This document shows positions 1-7,603 of a stretch of 64,000 nt of DNA, in pieces. The number at the start of each line of letters is the position of its first letter. Positions within the stretch are counted from its first letter, which is position 1. The notes under the pieces were generated by a model. The model was not told the DNA's origin. It saw nothing but the letters and a program-made list of their open reading frames with translations, and did not search any database. The stretch spans positions 1-64,000 of the forward strand of contig NZ_JAAEDI010000011.1 of the NCBI RefSeq assembly GCF_018129025.1, given 5' to 3'. This DNA is from Neoroseomonas terrae. GTDB taxonomy: Bacteria > Pseudomonadota > Alphaproteobacteria > Acetobacterales > Acetobacteraceae. The position numbers and the translations under genes were made by a program.

Positions 1-1
1 C

Positions 2-85
2 GCGATGGACGAGGGGCTGCGCTTCGCCATCCGCGAAGGCGGCCGCACCGTCGGCGCCGGCGTCGTCGCGTCGATCACGAAGTAA
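2..85 (+). CDS. tuf: Elongation factor Tu, C-terminal end (partial)
   Basis: Only the last 27 codons are in the window. They read AMDEGLRFAIREGGRTVGAG and end in SITK, the diagnostic C-terminus of bacterial EF-Tu (domain 3), which delivers aminoacyl-tRNA to the ribosome as a GTP complex. The stop is TAA at 83-85. A tuf gene just upstream of tRNA-Trp, secE and nusG is the usual bacterial arrangement, which supports the call. The start and GTPase domain lie outside the window. Confidence 0.95.
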   Translation, partial: AMDEGLRFAIREGGRTVGAGVVASITK

Positions 86-169
86 TCGCCGCCGCCCGAC
101 AGGGTGGTGACGCGGAAGGCGGCGCTCGGGGAACCGGGCGCCGCTTTTTTTGTGGTGCCGGGTAGACCA

Positions 170-420
170 GAGAGGGGCGTTGCCCCTCTCCGGACCTCTC
201 CCCAGCAAAGGCCGAAAGGCCTTTGCAAACCTCGACTGGTGTCGGGCCATGCGGGCGGCGTGCAATGGTCTCAGGCGGCGCATGCAGGCCGGCTGGGAGC
301 CCATGCCCGACACGCCCGCCTCACTTCGCGCCACCCCGATGCCCGGTGCCAACAGATTGCGGTCCAGGGGGTCCAACCCCCTGGCGGGGTGAGGCTTGGA
401 GACGGGCAGCGCCCCTCTCC
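170..420. repeat. Dispersed hairpin-ended intergenic repeat, copy A
   Basis: About 250 bp between the convergent tuf and YihY genes. The left end carries two hairpins: GAGAGGGGC paired with GCCCCTCTC (170-190), then AAAGGCC-gaa-AGGCCTTT (about 217-234). The right end has CCAGGGGG/CCCCCTGG (364-384), then a diverged GGCGGGGTGAGGCTTGG segment ending in GCCCCTCTCC. The left end matches copies at 13354, 45139 and 51248. The right end matches their right ends in inverted orientation, but its inner hairpin is a variant. It probably also serves as a bidirectional terminator for tuf and YihY. No ORF in it looks real. Confidence 0.75.
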
Positions 421-433
421 AACCCGCCCGCCC

Positions 434-1447
434 TCACCCGCGCCGGCGTGGCCCGCGCAGCATCAGCACGCCGGCCACCGCGGCGAGTGTTCCGCCGATC
501 GCCGCGAGCGGCACGCGTTCCGGAACCGGTGCGGGTCGTTCCACGATCACGATCGGCCCGGCGGGCGGTGCAACCGCCGGCACCGGCTGTGCCTGCCGCG
601 ATCCCTCCCGATTCGCCCAGGCGCGGGTGATCTCCGCGCCGAACAGGAAGATCAGCGAGGAGTAGTAGATCCACACCAGCACGGCGGCGAGCGAGCCTGC
701 CGCACCGAAGCTGCCCGCGATGCCCGCCCCGCCGATATACAGCCCGATCGCCGATTTGCCGGCGGTGAACAGCGCCGCTGTGATCAGCGCGCCCACCGCC
801 ACGTCGCGCCAGGCGATGCGCCGGTCCGGCAGGACCTTGTAGATCGCACCGAACAGCGTCGCGAGCAGCAGCAGGGAGATCACGGCGTTCACCGCCTCGA
901 TCAGCCCGGCACTGCCGGGCAGCCGCCCCTGCATCCAGGTGCCGATGGCCGCGATGACCGCGCTCGCTACCAGCGAGGTCAGCAACAGGAATCCCGTCGC
1001 CGCGACCAGCCCGACCGCGGCCGCCTTCGCCTTCAGAAGGTGCGAGACGCCGTTCCCTGCCGGTACCTCCGTCTTCCAGACGGCATTGAGCGAGGACTGG
1101 ATCTCACCGAACGCGCCGCTTGCGGTCAGCAGCAGCATGATGAGGCCGAACGCGCCCGCCAGGGTGCCGACGCCGACATCGGCCGCGCCCCGGATCGCGG
1201 CCTGGATCGCCTCGGCGGCGTCGCGGCCGAGCAGGCCGCGCAACTGCTCCTCGACCGCGCCGCGCGCCGCTTCCTCCCCGAATACGGCGCCGGCGATCGC
1301 CATGGCGATGACCAGCAGCGGGGAGAGCGAGAACAGGGTGAAATAGGCGATGGACGCTGCGCGGCTCAGGCATTCGTCGGCGATGAAGCCCTGTATGGCA
1401 TCAAGGAATATCGCCCGCATGCGCCGCGCGGTCATCGTTGACCTCAA
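434..1447 (-). CDS. YihY/BrkB-family inner-membrane protein
   Basis: 337 residues. The N-terminal segment 'FIADECLSRAASIAYFTLFS' followed by LSPLLVIAMAIAG is the hallmark of the YihY/virulence-factor-BrkB family (once called ribonuclease BN), whose molecular function is still unclear. Hydrophobic stretches near residues 35-60, 95-115, 140-170, 185-205, 215-240 and 250-270 fit the family's six membrane segments. A Pro/Ala-rich linker and a final hydrophobic segment with an RRRG tail follow, longer than the core domain. Internal Met5 and Met10 are alternative starts. It faces tuf convergently with repeat copy A between them, and it separates tuf from tRNA-Trp/secE/nusG. Confidence 0.85.
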   Translation of the reverse strand: MRSTMTARRMRAIFLDAIQGFIADECLSRAASIAYFTLFSLSPLLVIAMAIAGAVFGEEAARGAVEEQLRGLLGRDAAEAIQAAIRGAADVGVGTLAGAFGLIMLLLTASGAFGEIQSSLNAVWKTEVPAGNGVSHLLKAKAAAVGLVAATGFLLLTSLVASAVIAAIGTWMQGRLPGSAGLIEAVNAVISLLLLATLFGAIYKVLPDRRIAWRDVAVGALITAALFTAGKSAIGLYIGGAGIAGSFGAAGSLAAVLVWIYYSSLIFLFGAEITRAWANREGSRQAQPVPAVAPPAGPIVIVERPAPVPERVPLAAIGGTLAAVAGVLMLRGPRRRG

Positions 1448-1565
1448 TCCGATCCGTCCGGACCGTCAACGCAGGCCCCCGGGCGCGGTTTCTGCCCGTC
1501 CGCAAGCCTCGACAGGGCGGCGAGGCTGAATTATAGACCGCCCCCTCCGTCGCGCGAGCGCGTCG

Positions 1566-1642
1566 AGGGGCGTAGCTCAATTGGCTAGAGCGCCGGTCTC
1601 CAAAACCGGAGGTTGGGGGTTCGAGACCCTCCGCCCCTGCCA
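1566..1642 (+). tRNA. tRNA-Trp (anticodon CCA)
   Basis: Cloverleaf read by eye. The acceptor stem is AGGGGCG (1566-1572) with CGCCCCT (1632-1638), then discriminator G and an encoded CCA. The anticodon stem CCGGT/ACCGG (1593-1597, 1605-1609) encloses the loop CTCCAAA with anticodon CCA at 1600-1602. The T-arm shows GGTTCGAGACC. The position directly before secE is the common bacterial location of trnW. It is probably co-transcribed with secE-nusG. Confidence 0.96.
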
Positions 1643-1729
1643 TCCGCCGCTGTGCGCCGGCAGACCCGTCGCGGCGGGGGGCAGCCCTGCCCTGGGCTGC
1701 ATCCCGCATCAACCCTTGAGGAAGCTGAC

Positions 1730-1924
1730 TTGGCCAAGCTCGATCCGGCGCAGTTCGTCCGGGAGGTCCGACAGGAAGTCTCCAGGGTCACCTGGCCTTC
1801 CCGCAAGGAGACGCTTGTCACCACGGGTCTGGTGCTGGCGATGTCGGCGCTCGCGGCGGTCTTCTTCCTGGTGGTCGATCAGCTGATCCAGCTGATCATG
1901 CGCCTCGTGTTCCAGATCGGCTGA
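1730..1924 (+). CDS. secE: Preprotein translocase subunit SecE
   Basis: 64 residues, the short single-membrane-span form usual outside enterobacteria. The segment FVREVRQEVSRVTWPSRKE is the SecE amphipathic helix and conserved hinge. One transmembrane helix of about 20 residues follows (TTGLVLAMSALAAVFFLVVD). SecE clamps SecY in the SecYEG channel. I chose a TTG start at 1730 because GAGGAAG (1718-1724) sits 5 nt upstream and the tRNA ends at 1642. The longer reading frame would run through the tRNA. nusG follows after 14 nt, so the two are one transcript. Confidence 0.95.
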   Translation: MAKLDPAQFVREVRQEVSRVTWPSRKETLVTTGLVLAMSALAAVFFLVVDQLIQLIMRLVFQIG

Positions 1925-1938
1925 GGGGGAACGGCACC

Positions 1939-2475
1939 GTGGCCGACAAGAAGTGGTATGTCGTGCATGTCTACTCGGGCTTCGAGAAGAAGATCGCCGA
2001 GCAGATCAAGCAGCAGGCGGCCCAGAAGGGCCTGGCCGATAAGTTCGACGACGTGCTTGTGCCGACCGAGCAGATCACCGAGGTCCGCCGCGGCCAGAAG
2101 GTCGATACCGACCGCAAGTTCTTCCCCGGCTATGTCCTGGTGAAGATGGAGATGACCGACGAGGCGTGGCACCTGGTGAAGGACACGCCGAAGGTCACTG
2201 GCTTCCTGGGTGCGCGCAACAAGCCGCAGCCGGTGCCGAACAGCGAGGCCCAGCGCCTGCTGCAGCAGGTGCAGGAAGGCGTGGAGAAGCCGCGCAAGCC
2301 CGCCGTGGTGTTCGAGGTCGGCGAGCAGGTCCGCGTCGCGGACGGCCCCTTCACCTCGTTCAACGGCGTGGTCGAGGAAGTCGACGAGGAGAAGGGCCGC
2401 GTGAAGGTCTCCGTCTCGATCTTCGGCCGCTCGACGCCGGTCGACCTGGAATACGGGCAGGTCGAGAAGCTGTAG
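1939..2475 (+). CDS. nusG: Transcription termination/antitermination factor NusG
   Basis: 178 residues with a GTG start and AGGGGGA just upstream. The N-terminal NGN domain begins KKWYVVHVYSGFEKKIAEQI and contains the conserved FFPGYVLVKM. The C-terminal KOW domain (about residues 120-175) has GPFTSFNGVVEEVD and ends GQVEKL. NusG binds RNA polymerase and links it to Rho or the ribosome. Length and domain order are normal. It lies 14 nt behind secE. Unlike the usual order, a strong hairpin follows, not rplK, so the ribosomal-protein genes are not contiguous here. Confidence 0.97.
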   Translation: MADKKWYVVHVYSGFEKKIAEQIKQQAAQKGLADKFDDVLVPTEQITEVRRGQKVDTDRKFFPGYVLVKMEMTDEAWHLVKDTPKVTGFLGARNKPQPVPNSEAQRLLQQVQEGVEKPRKPAVVFEVGEQVRVADGPFTSFNGVVEEVDEEKGRVKVSVSIFGRSTPVDLEYGQVEKL

Positions 2476-2477
2476 TC

Positions 2478-2501
2478 GAAGCGGTCGCAAGCGACCGCTT
2501 C
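2478..2501 (+). terminator. Hairpin terminator after secE-nusG
   Basis: A perfect 11-bp inverted repeat, GAAGCGGTCGC (2478-2488) and GCGACCGCTTC (2491-2501), separated by AA and starting 2 nt after the nusG stop. There is only a weak T-containing tail (ATTTGTT), so Rho may help. It marks the end of the operon. Confidence 0.7.
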
Positions 2502-2686
2502 CGAGTATTTGTTCGTCCCTCAGACGCCGGGCGGCCCGCATCCGCGGGCCTTGGCTTCGCGCCATGCGCTGGTGGATTCGGGGCGTTGGTCGGCTTGGGC
2601 GCGGTCGCGCTTTGCGCTCCCGGATCGCGGCCCAGCCGCGATCCGCTGCCTCCGGTGTGGCGGGGTGTCACCGCCGCAAACTGCGC

Positions 2687-2896
2687 TCAGCGGCGCGCCA
2701 GCGCGTCCCGGCCGCGATCCGTCGCCTGCACCACACCATCGTGCAGCGTGACCAGCCCCGCTTCGACCGCATCCTCCCACACCGTCAGACGCGGGCAGTT
2801 CGTCCGCCAAGCGTCCAGCACCTCGGCATAAGGCCGGGGGCGCTCCGCCACGAAGGCCACCAGGTCGAGGATCAGCGGCCGCAACGTCTCGGACAT
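2687..2896 (-). CDS. Small conserved protein, winged-helix-like
   Basis: 69 residues. ATG at 2896 has GGAGGAGG 6 nt upstream, so the two extra codons of a TTG start are unlikely. The sequence reads as helix (LRPLILDLVAFVAE), then RPYAEVLDAWRTNCPRL, TVWEDAVEAGLV, a short beta turn and a final helix. This looks like a small winged-helix fold. I recognise it as a type of short hypothetical protein seen in alphaproteobacteria but know no function. It stands alone between the nusG terminator and the LysR remnant. Confidence 0.7.
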   Translation of the reverse strand: MSETLRPLILDLVAFVAERPRPYAEVLDAWRTNCPRLTVWEDAVEAGLVTLHDGVVQATDRGRDALARR

Positions 2897-3131
2897 GTCC
2901 AACCTCCTCCGCGCGTGGGTCAGTCGGTGAGCAGCAGCCAGCTATCCTAGCCGATGTAGAAGGCCCGAGCACCGTCACGATGCGCGCGGCCGAGAGCCGA
3001 TATGTGGTGTCGCTCATCGCCTCCAACAGCCGCTGCGCCAGCATCGCGCCCGCCAAGGCCAGCGCCGGATGATTCAGCCGGGATCAGCCACCATGGCGCC
3101 GAAATAGGCCAGCTTCAGCGCACGGCCGATC

Positions 3132-3215
3132 GTGCGGCTGCACGAACAGCGCCTGGGCGTCATCCTGTTCGATCGCCACGCCAACCCCCTGACCCCAACC
3201 ACGGCGGGGGGGCTT
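3132..3215 (+). pseudogene. Remnant of a LysR-type regulator helix-turn-helix
   Basis: About 27 codons read RLHEQRLGVILFDRHANPLT followed by PTTAG. This matches the end of the LysR HTH domain (family pattern: I-x-x-L-E-x-x-L-G-v-x-L-F-x-R ... L-T-x-x-G). The upstream part of the HTH is missing, with a stop in the same frame. Beyond position 3215 the frame becomes an antisense shadow of the histidine kinase gene. I infer a decayed regulator. The rest of 2897-3247 holds no gene I can support. Confidence 0.5.
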
Positions 3216-3247
3216 CCCCGCCTGGATCCTCGTCGAAGCGGCCGGCG

Positions 3248-4585
3248 TCAGACCGGCAGCCTGACCCGCGCCCGCAGCCCGCCGAGGGGGCTGTCCTCCA
3301 GCACGATATCGCCCCCGTGCGCCCGCGCGATGTCCCGCGCAATGGCGAGCCCGAGCCCCGTCCCGCCCGCCGAGAAGGTCGCGAAGGGCCGGAAGGCCTC
3401 CTCCCGCTGCTCCTCCGGCATGCCCGGTCCGTCATCGTCGACCGTCACCATCGCCCAGCTCCCGGCCTCGCCGCGCGGCACGCTGGACAGGCCGATCGCG
3501 ATGCGCCGCGCATGCTTGCGCGCATTGTCGAGCAGGTTGCCCAGGCAGCGCCGCAGCGCATCGGCGCGCACCGGCAGCACCAGCGGCGCCGCGGGCACCT
3601 CCAGCTCGATCTGCGCGCCGTCCCGCCGCGCCTTCGCGGCCGCCTCCTCGACCAGCTCGGCGAGGTCGGCGGGCGCCGACTGCTCCGTCCCTTCCCCGCG
3701 CGCGAAGGCGAGGTAGGCGGCGATCAGCCGGTCCATCTCCTCCACATCCTGCGTCATCGCCGCCGCGTCTTCCTGCACAGAGGCAGGCAGCATGGCGATG
3801 CCGAGCCTGAGCCGCGTCAGCGGCGTGCGCAGATCGTGGCTGATGCCGGCCAGCATCTCGGTCCGGCTCTCGACGAAGCGGCGGATGCGCGACTGCATGG
3901 AATTGAAGGCCAGCGCGGCCTGCCGCGCCTCCGCCGCCCCTTCCGGCTTCATGGGCCCAAGGTCGCGCCCGCGACCGAAGGCCTCCGCCGCATCGGCCAG
4001 GCGGCGGACGGCGCGGACCTGGTTCTTCATGAACAGCGCCGCGACGCCGAACAGCAGCAGCGATGACCCCACGACCCAGATGACAAACAGGTACAGCGTG
4101 CCGCTGAACAGCCGCTTGCGCGGCGCCTCGGCGTGCAGCACGCCGTCCGGCAGTTGCACACGGATGATCACGCTGCGTGGGTCGGTCTGCCAGTCGGTGT
4201 CGAAGGGCAGGCCCACGCGCTCGCGCATGGCGGCGTCGAGGTCTTCCTCGAGCGGCAGCAGCGGCAGGGAGGCGCCGCGGTTGCCGGAGGGGCCAAGCTG
4301 CGCGCCGGCTTCGAAGGCCAGCGACAGGTCCAGCCGCCAGGCGGCCTCGCGGAAGATCCAGCCGCGATCGGCCGGGTTCGGGCTGCGCGCCAGCAGCTCC
4401 ACCACCATCGCCACGTCGCCCGCCACACCCCCGGCGAGGCGGCGCGAGATGACGTCGAGATGGTTCCCGTAGAACAGGTAGAGCGAGATGATCTGCAGGA
4501 CGACGAGCGGGACCAGGATGATCAGCAGCGCACGGCCCAACAGGCCGCGCGGTGCCAATCCGCGGAGAAGCCGGTTCATGGCCAT
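3248..4585 (-). CDS. EnvZ-type sensor histidine kinase
   Basis: 445 residues. Membrane segments at about 17-39 and 163-186 flank a periplasmic sensor region of about 120 residues. A HAMP linker (187-240) precedes the dimerisation/phosphoacceptor box GISHDLRTPLTRLRLG with His250. The ATP domain has NLLDNARKHA (N box), DDDGPGMP (G1) and GGTGLGLAIARD (G2). It probably phosphorylates the response regulator 142 bp upstream (4728-5438). The organisation marR - regulator - kinase on one strand suggests one operon, although the 142-bp gap leaves room for a separate promoter. The signal sensed is not evident from the sequence. Confidence 0.9.
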   Translation of the reverse strand: MAMNRLLRGLAPRGLLGRALLIILVPLVVLQIISLYLFYGNHLDVISRRLAGGVAGDVAMVVELLARSPNPADRGWIFREAAWRLDLSLAFEAGAQLGPSGNRGASLPLLPLEEDLDAAMRERVGLPFDTDWQTDPRSVIIRVQLPDGVLHAEAPRKRLFSGTLYLFVIWVVGSSLLLFGVAALFMKNQVRAVRRLADAAEAFGRGRDLGPMKPEGAAEARQAALAFNSMQSRIRRFVESRTEMLAGISHDLRTPLTRLRLGIAMLPASVQEDAAAMTQDVEEMDRLIAAYLAFARGEGTEQSAPADLAELVEEAAAKARRDGAQIELEVPAAPLVLPVRADALRRCLGNLLDNARKHARRIAIGLSSVPRGEAGSWAMVTVDDDGPGMPEEQREEAFRPFATFSAGGTGLGLAIARDIARAHGGDIVLEDSPLGGLRARVRLPV

Positions 4586-4727
4586 CAGATAGGAAGGGCG
4601 GGGGAGATGAACCCCCCCGAACCCCCTCCTTTTTCTGTCACTTGGCGCCGGCCGCCGCTGTCAGCGGCGCGCAGCGACGTCGAGGGGCACGATCCGGGGA
4701 AGGTGTTCCTCTCCCGCCCCCCTTTTC

Positions 4728-5438
4728 TCACGGCCCGGGCCTCAGCACGTAGCCGCGATGCCGCACCGTCTGGATGAAGCGCGGCTCGCGCGGGTCGGTC
4801 TCCACCTTGCGGCGCAGCCGCGTCACCTGCACGTCGATGGCGCGCTCGCCGGCCTCCGGCGTGCCGAGGGCAGCCCCGATCTCCTCTCGGCTCAGCACCT
4901 CCCCCACGCGGCGGGCGAGCGCCTGGAGCAGCGCCGCCTCCCCGCCCGTCAGGCGAATGATGCCCTCCCCGCCGCGCAGCTCGGCACGCTCGATGTCGAA
5001 CCAGCAGGGGCCGAGCTGCACAGGGGCGGTCGGCAGCGCCTGGCTCGCTGGCGGCGGGGCGGCGCGGCGGAGAATGGTGCGGATGCGCAGCGCGAGCTCA
5101 CGGGGGTCGAAGGGCTTCGCCAGGTAGTCGTCCACGCCATGTTCGAAGCCGGCGATGCGGTCGTCCGGCGCGCCGCGGGCCGTCAGCATCAGGATCGGCA
5201 CCTCATTGCCGTCCCGCCGCAGCCACTCGGCGAGGCTAAGGCCCGATTCGCCCGGCATCATCACGTCGAGCACCATCAGGTCGAAGGTCATGGACGCGAT
5301 GGCGCCCCGCGCCGCGGCGGCATCGGCGACGGCGGTGACGCGGAAGCCCTGCTCGGTCAGGAACCGCTGGAGCAGATCGCGCAGCCGCGCATCGTCGTCG
5401 ACGACCAGCAGATGCGCCGTGTCCACCGTCCCGTTCAT
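4728..5438 (-). CDS. OmpR/PhoB-family response regulator (PetR-like)
   Basis: 236 residues. The receiver domain (about 8-122) has the acidic pair DDD, phosphoacceptor Asp58 in VLDVMMPG, the conserved Thr in MLTARG and Lys in YLAKPFDP. The C-terminal winged helix (about 140-233) ends RLRRKVETDPREPRFIQTVR and HRGYVLRPGP, a textbook OmpR-type DNA-binding domain. Its ATG overlaps the MarR gene by 4 bp (5435-5438), so translation is coupled. A MarR/response-regulator overlap like this resembles petP-petR of Rhodobacter capsulatus. That correspondence is inference from order and family. The cognate kinase is likely the downstream gene. Confidence 0.92.
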   Translation of the reverse strand: MNGTVDTAHLLVVDDDARLRDLLQRFLTEQGFRVTAVADAAAARGAIASMTFDLMVLDVMMPGESGLSLAEWLRRDGNEVPILMLTARGAPDDRIAGFEHGVDDYLAKPFDPRELALRIRTILRRAAPPPASQALPTAPVQLGPCWFDIERAELRGGEGIIRLTGGEAALLQALARRVGEVLSREEIGAALGTPEAGERAIDVQVTRLRRKVETDPREPRFIQTVRHRGYVLRPGP

Positions 5439-5989
5439 CGCGCGAGACCTTGCGCAGGGGGTGCTTCGATTGCGTCGCAGGCATCGCGCGCCTGGTCGCC
5501 CATCAGGCCGCGCATGACACGGCGGAAGCCCTCGACGGCGACCGGGCCCGCCTCGCGATAGGCGCGCATGACCGTCTCCCGCTGGCGGTCGAACAGGCGA
5601 CGTTCCAGGGCGGCGCCCTTCTCGGTCAGCGTCAGCAGGCGCTGGCGGCGGTCGTTGCGGCCGGGTGTCTGGGTCACGTAGCCATCCTCGACCAGGGGCT
5701 GCAACACGCGGCCGAGGCTCTGCTTGGTGATGGCCAGGATGCCGAGCAGGTCGCCGACCGTGATGCCCGGCCGGCGCCCGACGAAATGCAGCACGCGGTG
5801 ATGGGCACGGCCCATGCCGAGCTCGACGAGGATCTCATCCGCGCCCGCCGTGAAATCCCGATAACCGAAGAACAGCAGGTCCTGGGCGAGGCGCAGCTCC
5901 TCCTCCCGCAGGAACAGCAGGTTTCGCCCGGCGGCGAGGCTGCTGCGTTCCGGGACGTCGGCGATCTGCGCGCTGCTCTTGGCTGGCAT
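5435..5989 (-). CDS. MarR-family transcriptional regulator (PetP-like)
   Basis: 184 residues. The winged HTH spans about residues 60-135: GMGRAHHRVLHFVGRRPGIT, then VGDLLGILAITKQSLGRVLQ (recognition helix) and the wing GYVTQTPGRNDRRQRLLTLT, whose D-x-R-x-R pattern is diagnostic of MarR. The N-terminal FLREEELRLAQDLLFFGYRD forms the dimerisation helix. The stop overlaps the response-regulator start (ATGA). It is divergent from ilvE, and a 19-bp imperfect palindrome lies 36 bp upstream of its start, inside a likely ilvE promoter. It may repress itself, ilvE, or both. Confidence 0.9.
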   Translation of the reverse strand: MPAKSSAQIADVPERSSLAAGRNLLFLREEELRLAQDLLFFGYRDFTAGADEILVELGMGRAHHRVLHFVGRRPGITVGDLLGILAITKQSLGRVLQPLVEDGYVTQTPGRNDRRQRLLTLTEKGAALERRLFDRQRETVMRAYREAGPVAVEGFRRVMRGLMGDQARDACDAIEAPPAQGLAR

Positions 5990-6023
5990 GTTCTGGCGTG
6001 GCCCTCCAGTTTGGTCAGTAACA

Positions 6024-6052
6024 TTGACGCATCAGACGTGTCATTTTAACTT
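6024..6052 (+). promoter_or_regulatory. Probable ilvE promoter overlapped by a palindromic operator
   Basis: TTGACG (6024-6029) and TAACTT (6047-6052) are separated by exactly 17 nt, a good sigma-70 match about 100 nt before the ilvE start. The imperfect palindrome TGACGC-N7-GTGTCA (6025-6043) begins inside the -35 box and fills the spacer, a typical place for a repressor site. The divergent MarR-family gene starts at 5989, so its product is the obvious candidate ligand. Neither element is proven. Confidence 0.45.
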
Positions 6053-6152
6053 TTGGCTGTCTGACGCAATTTTCTTTCGCAACATGGCGCTCGCATCGCG
6101 CGACAGAGCACGCCGAACGCTTAAGACAAGAGACTCCGGAAGGATACGCAGC

Positions 6153-7229
6153 ATGGCCCAGTTCCCGACCACCCGCACCACGACGCCGAAGCAGAAGCCG
6201 GCCGACGACACTCTCGCCTTCGGCAAGGTCCTGACGGACCACATGTTTCTGATGAACCATGAGGAAGGGAAGGGCTGGCACAACCCGCGCATCGAGCCCT
6301 ACGGCCCGCTCAGCCTCGATCCGGCGACCTCGGTACTGCATTACGGCCAGGCGATCTTCGACGGGCTGAAGGCGTTCCGCGGCGATGACGGGCAGATCCG
6401 CCTGTTCCGCCCCGACCGCCATGCGGAGCGCTTCAACCGCTCGGCCCGGCTGATGTCCATGCCGGAAGTGCCGGTGGACATCATCCGCGCTTCCTTCGAC
6501 GCCCTGGTCGGCCTGGATGCGGACTGGGTGCCGCGCAAGGGAGGTACCTCCCTGTACCTGCGCCCGACCATCATCGCGACGGACGTCATGCTCGGCGTGC
6601 ACCCGGCGCACAGCCTGCTGTACTTCCTGATCCTCTCGCCCGTCGGCTCCTACTACAAGGAAGGCGTGAAGCCGGTGCGCATCCTGGCCACCGACAAGCA
6701 TGTCCGCGCGGTGAAGGGCGGCACGGGCGAGGCGAAGACCGCGGCGAACTACGCGCAGTCCCTCGCCGGCCAGCAGGATGCGGCGGCGCAGGGCTACACG
6801 CAGGTGCTCTACCTCGACGGCGTGCACCGCAAGTATCTCGACGAGGTCGGCACCATGAACATCATGGTGAAGATCGGCGACGAGGTGATCACCCCGCCGC
6901 TCGCCGGCACCATCCTCGACGGCGTGACCCGCGCCTCCACGCTGCAGCTCATGCGCGATTGGGGGCTGAAGGTCAGCGAACGCGCCATCACCATCGACGA
7001 GGTGATGGAAGCCGGCCGCAGCGGCGCGCTGAAGGAGATGTGGGGCACGGGCACGGCGGCCGTGGTCTCGCCGGTCGGCACGCTCGGCTACAAGGGCGAG
7101 GATGTGACGATCAACGGCGGCGAGACGGGCGAACTCACGCAGAAGCTCTACGACGCGATCGTCGGCATCCAGTATGGGCGTACCAACGACCCGCATGGCT
7201 GGACGAGCGTGGTGCCGACGGTGGGGTGA
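6153..7229 (+). CDS. ilvE: Branched-chain amino acid aminotransferase
   Basis: 358 residues. A PLP fold-type IV transaminase of the longer eukaryote-like BCAT group (about 360 residues, not the 310 of E. coli IlvE). It interconverts Leu, Ile and Val with their 2-oxo acids. The PLP lysine is Lys195 in GGTGEAKTAANYAQ. Other family marks are LHYGQAIFDGLKAFR, LYLRPTI, EVGTMNI, PPLAGTILDGVTR and the cofactor loop MWGTGTAAVVSPVG. ATG 6153 is preceded by GGAAGGA at 8 nt. The frame stays open about 170 nt upstream, but that part has no BCAT similarity. A hairpin follows the stop. Confidence 0.96.
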   Translation: MAQFPTTRTTTPKQKPADDTLAFGKVLTDHMFLMNHEEGKGWHNPRIEPYGPLSLDPATSVLHYGQAIFDGLKAFRGDDGQIRLFRPDRHAERFNRSARLMSMPEVPVDIIRASFDALVGLDADWVPRKGGTSLYLRPTIIATDVMLGVHPAHSLLYFLILSPVGSYYKEGVKPVRILATDKHVRAVKGGTGEAKTAANYAQSLAGQQDAAAQGYTQVLYLDGVHRKYLDEVGTMNIMVKIGDEVITPPLAGTILDGVTRASTLQLMRDWGLKVSERAITIDEVMEAGRSGALKEMWGTGTAAVVSPVGTLGYKGEDVTINGGETGELTQKLYDAIVGIQYGRTNDPHGWTSVVPTVG

Positions 7230-7236
7230 TGCAGAT

Positions 7237-7262
7237 GGGAGAGGGGCTCAGCCCCCTCTCCC
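7237..7262 (+). terminator. Hairpin terminator after ilvE
   Basis: GGGAGAGGGGC (7237-7247) pairs with GCCCCCTCTCCC (7251-7262) apart from one bulged C, around the loop TCA, 8 nt after the ilvE stop. Its core is the same as the outer hairpin of the dispersed repeats (copies A-D) but no second end is present, so it is either a solo end or independent. Confidence 0.6.
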
Positions 7263-7603
7263 GACCCCGCCCGTCGCGTGCGGAAGAGCTGCTGACGCCG
7301 TCCCCGCTCCCTCCTTTCCATCTCTGACGCGATCGGGCGCGGGGCGGTGCTGGCCATCCCCGACCGATTGTGCCGGCACGGCCGTGGGCGTCGCGCACAG
7401 GACCGCGGCCACCGCGCGCAGCCGTGGCTAAAACCATACCGGCCATCCGGTTTAGAAATCATCCCCCGCCGCATTTCGCCGTTCCTCCGTGAAATCTCAC
7501 ATATACGGCCATGCGCGCCGACTTAATGGAACAGTACGGGTGGTGCAGTAATTACGAGAAACGGCCTTGACGAGCGGCGTACGTCGCGCGCTATGAAGCG
7601 CCG
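7263..7603. other. Intergenic region upstream of the TetR gene, no gene seen
   Basis: About 340 bp. The second half is noticeably more AT-rich than its surroundings (around 7430-7560, with AAACC and GGTTT motifs flanking CCGG sequences near 7432-7455), as expected for a promoter/operator region. No reading frame has a family match. I could not single out a convincing operator palindrome. Confidence 0.5.

Noticed and set aside
170-420. Possible rho-independent terminators only, with no mobile origin
   Set aside because: A pure terminator reading does not explain the same 231-bp length, shared inner sequence and inverted ends in four places, so I kept the repeat-family interpretation.
104-1441. 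Plus-strand 445-codon frame across the tuf-YihY region
   Set aside because: It runs through repeat copy A and antisense to the YihY gene, and has no family-like sequence.
2960-3110. Minus-strand stretch reading ALALAGAMLAQRLLEAMSD
   Set aside because: It looks protein-like but is interrupted by a stop and frame change, and I could not tie it to a family. It may be another relic.
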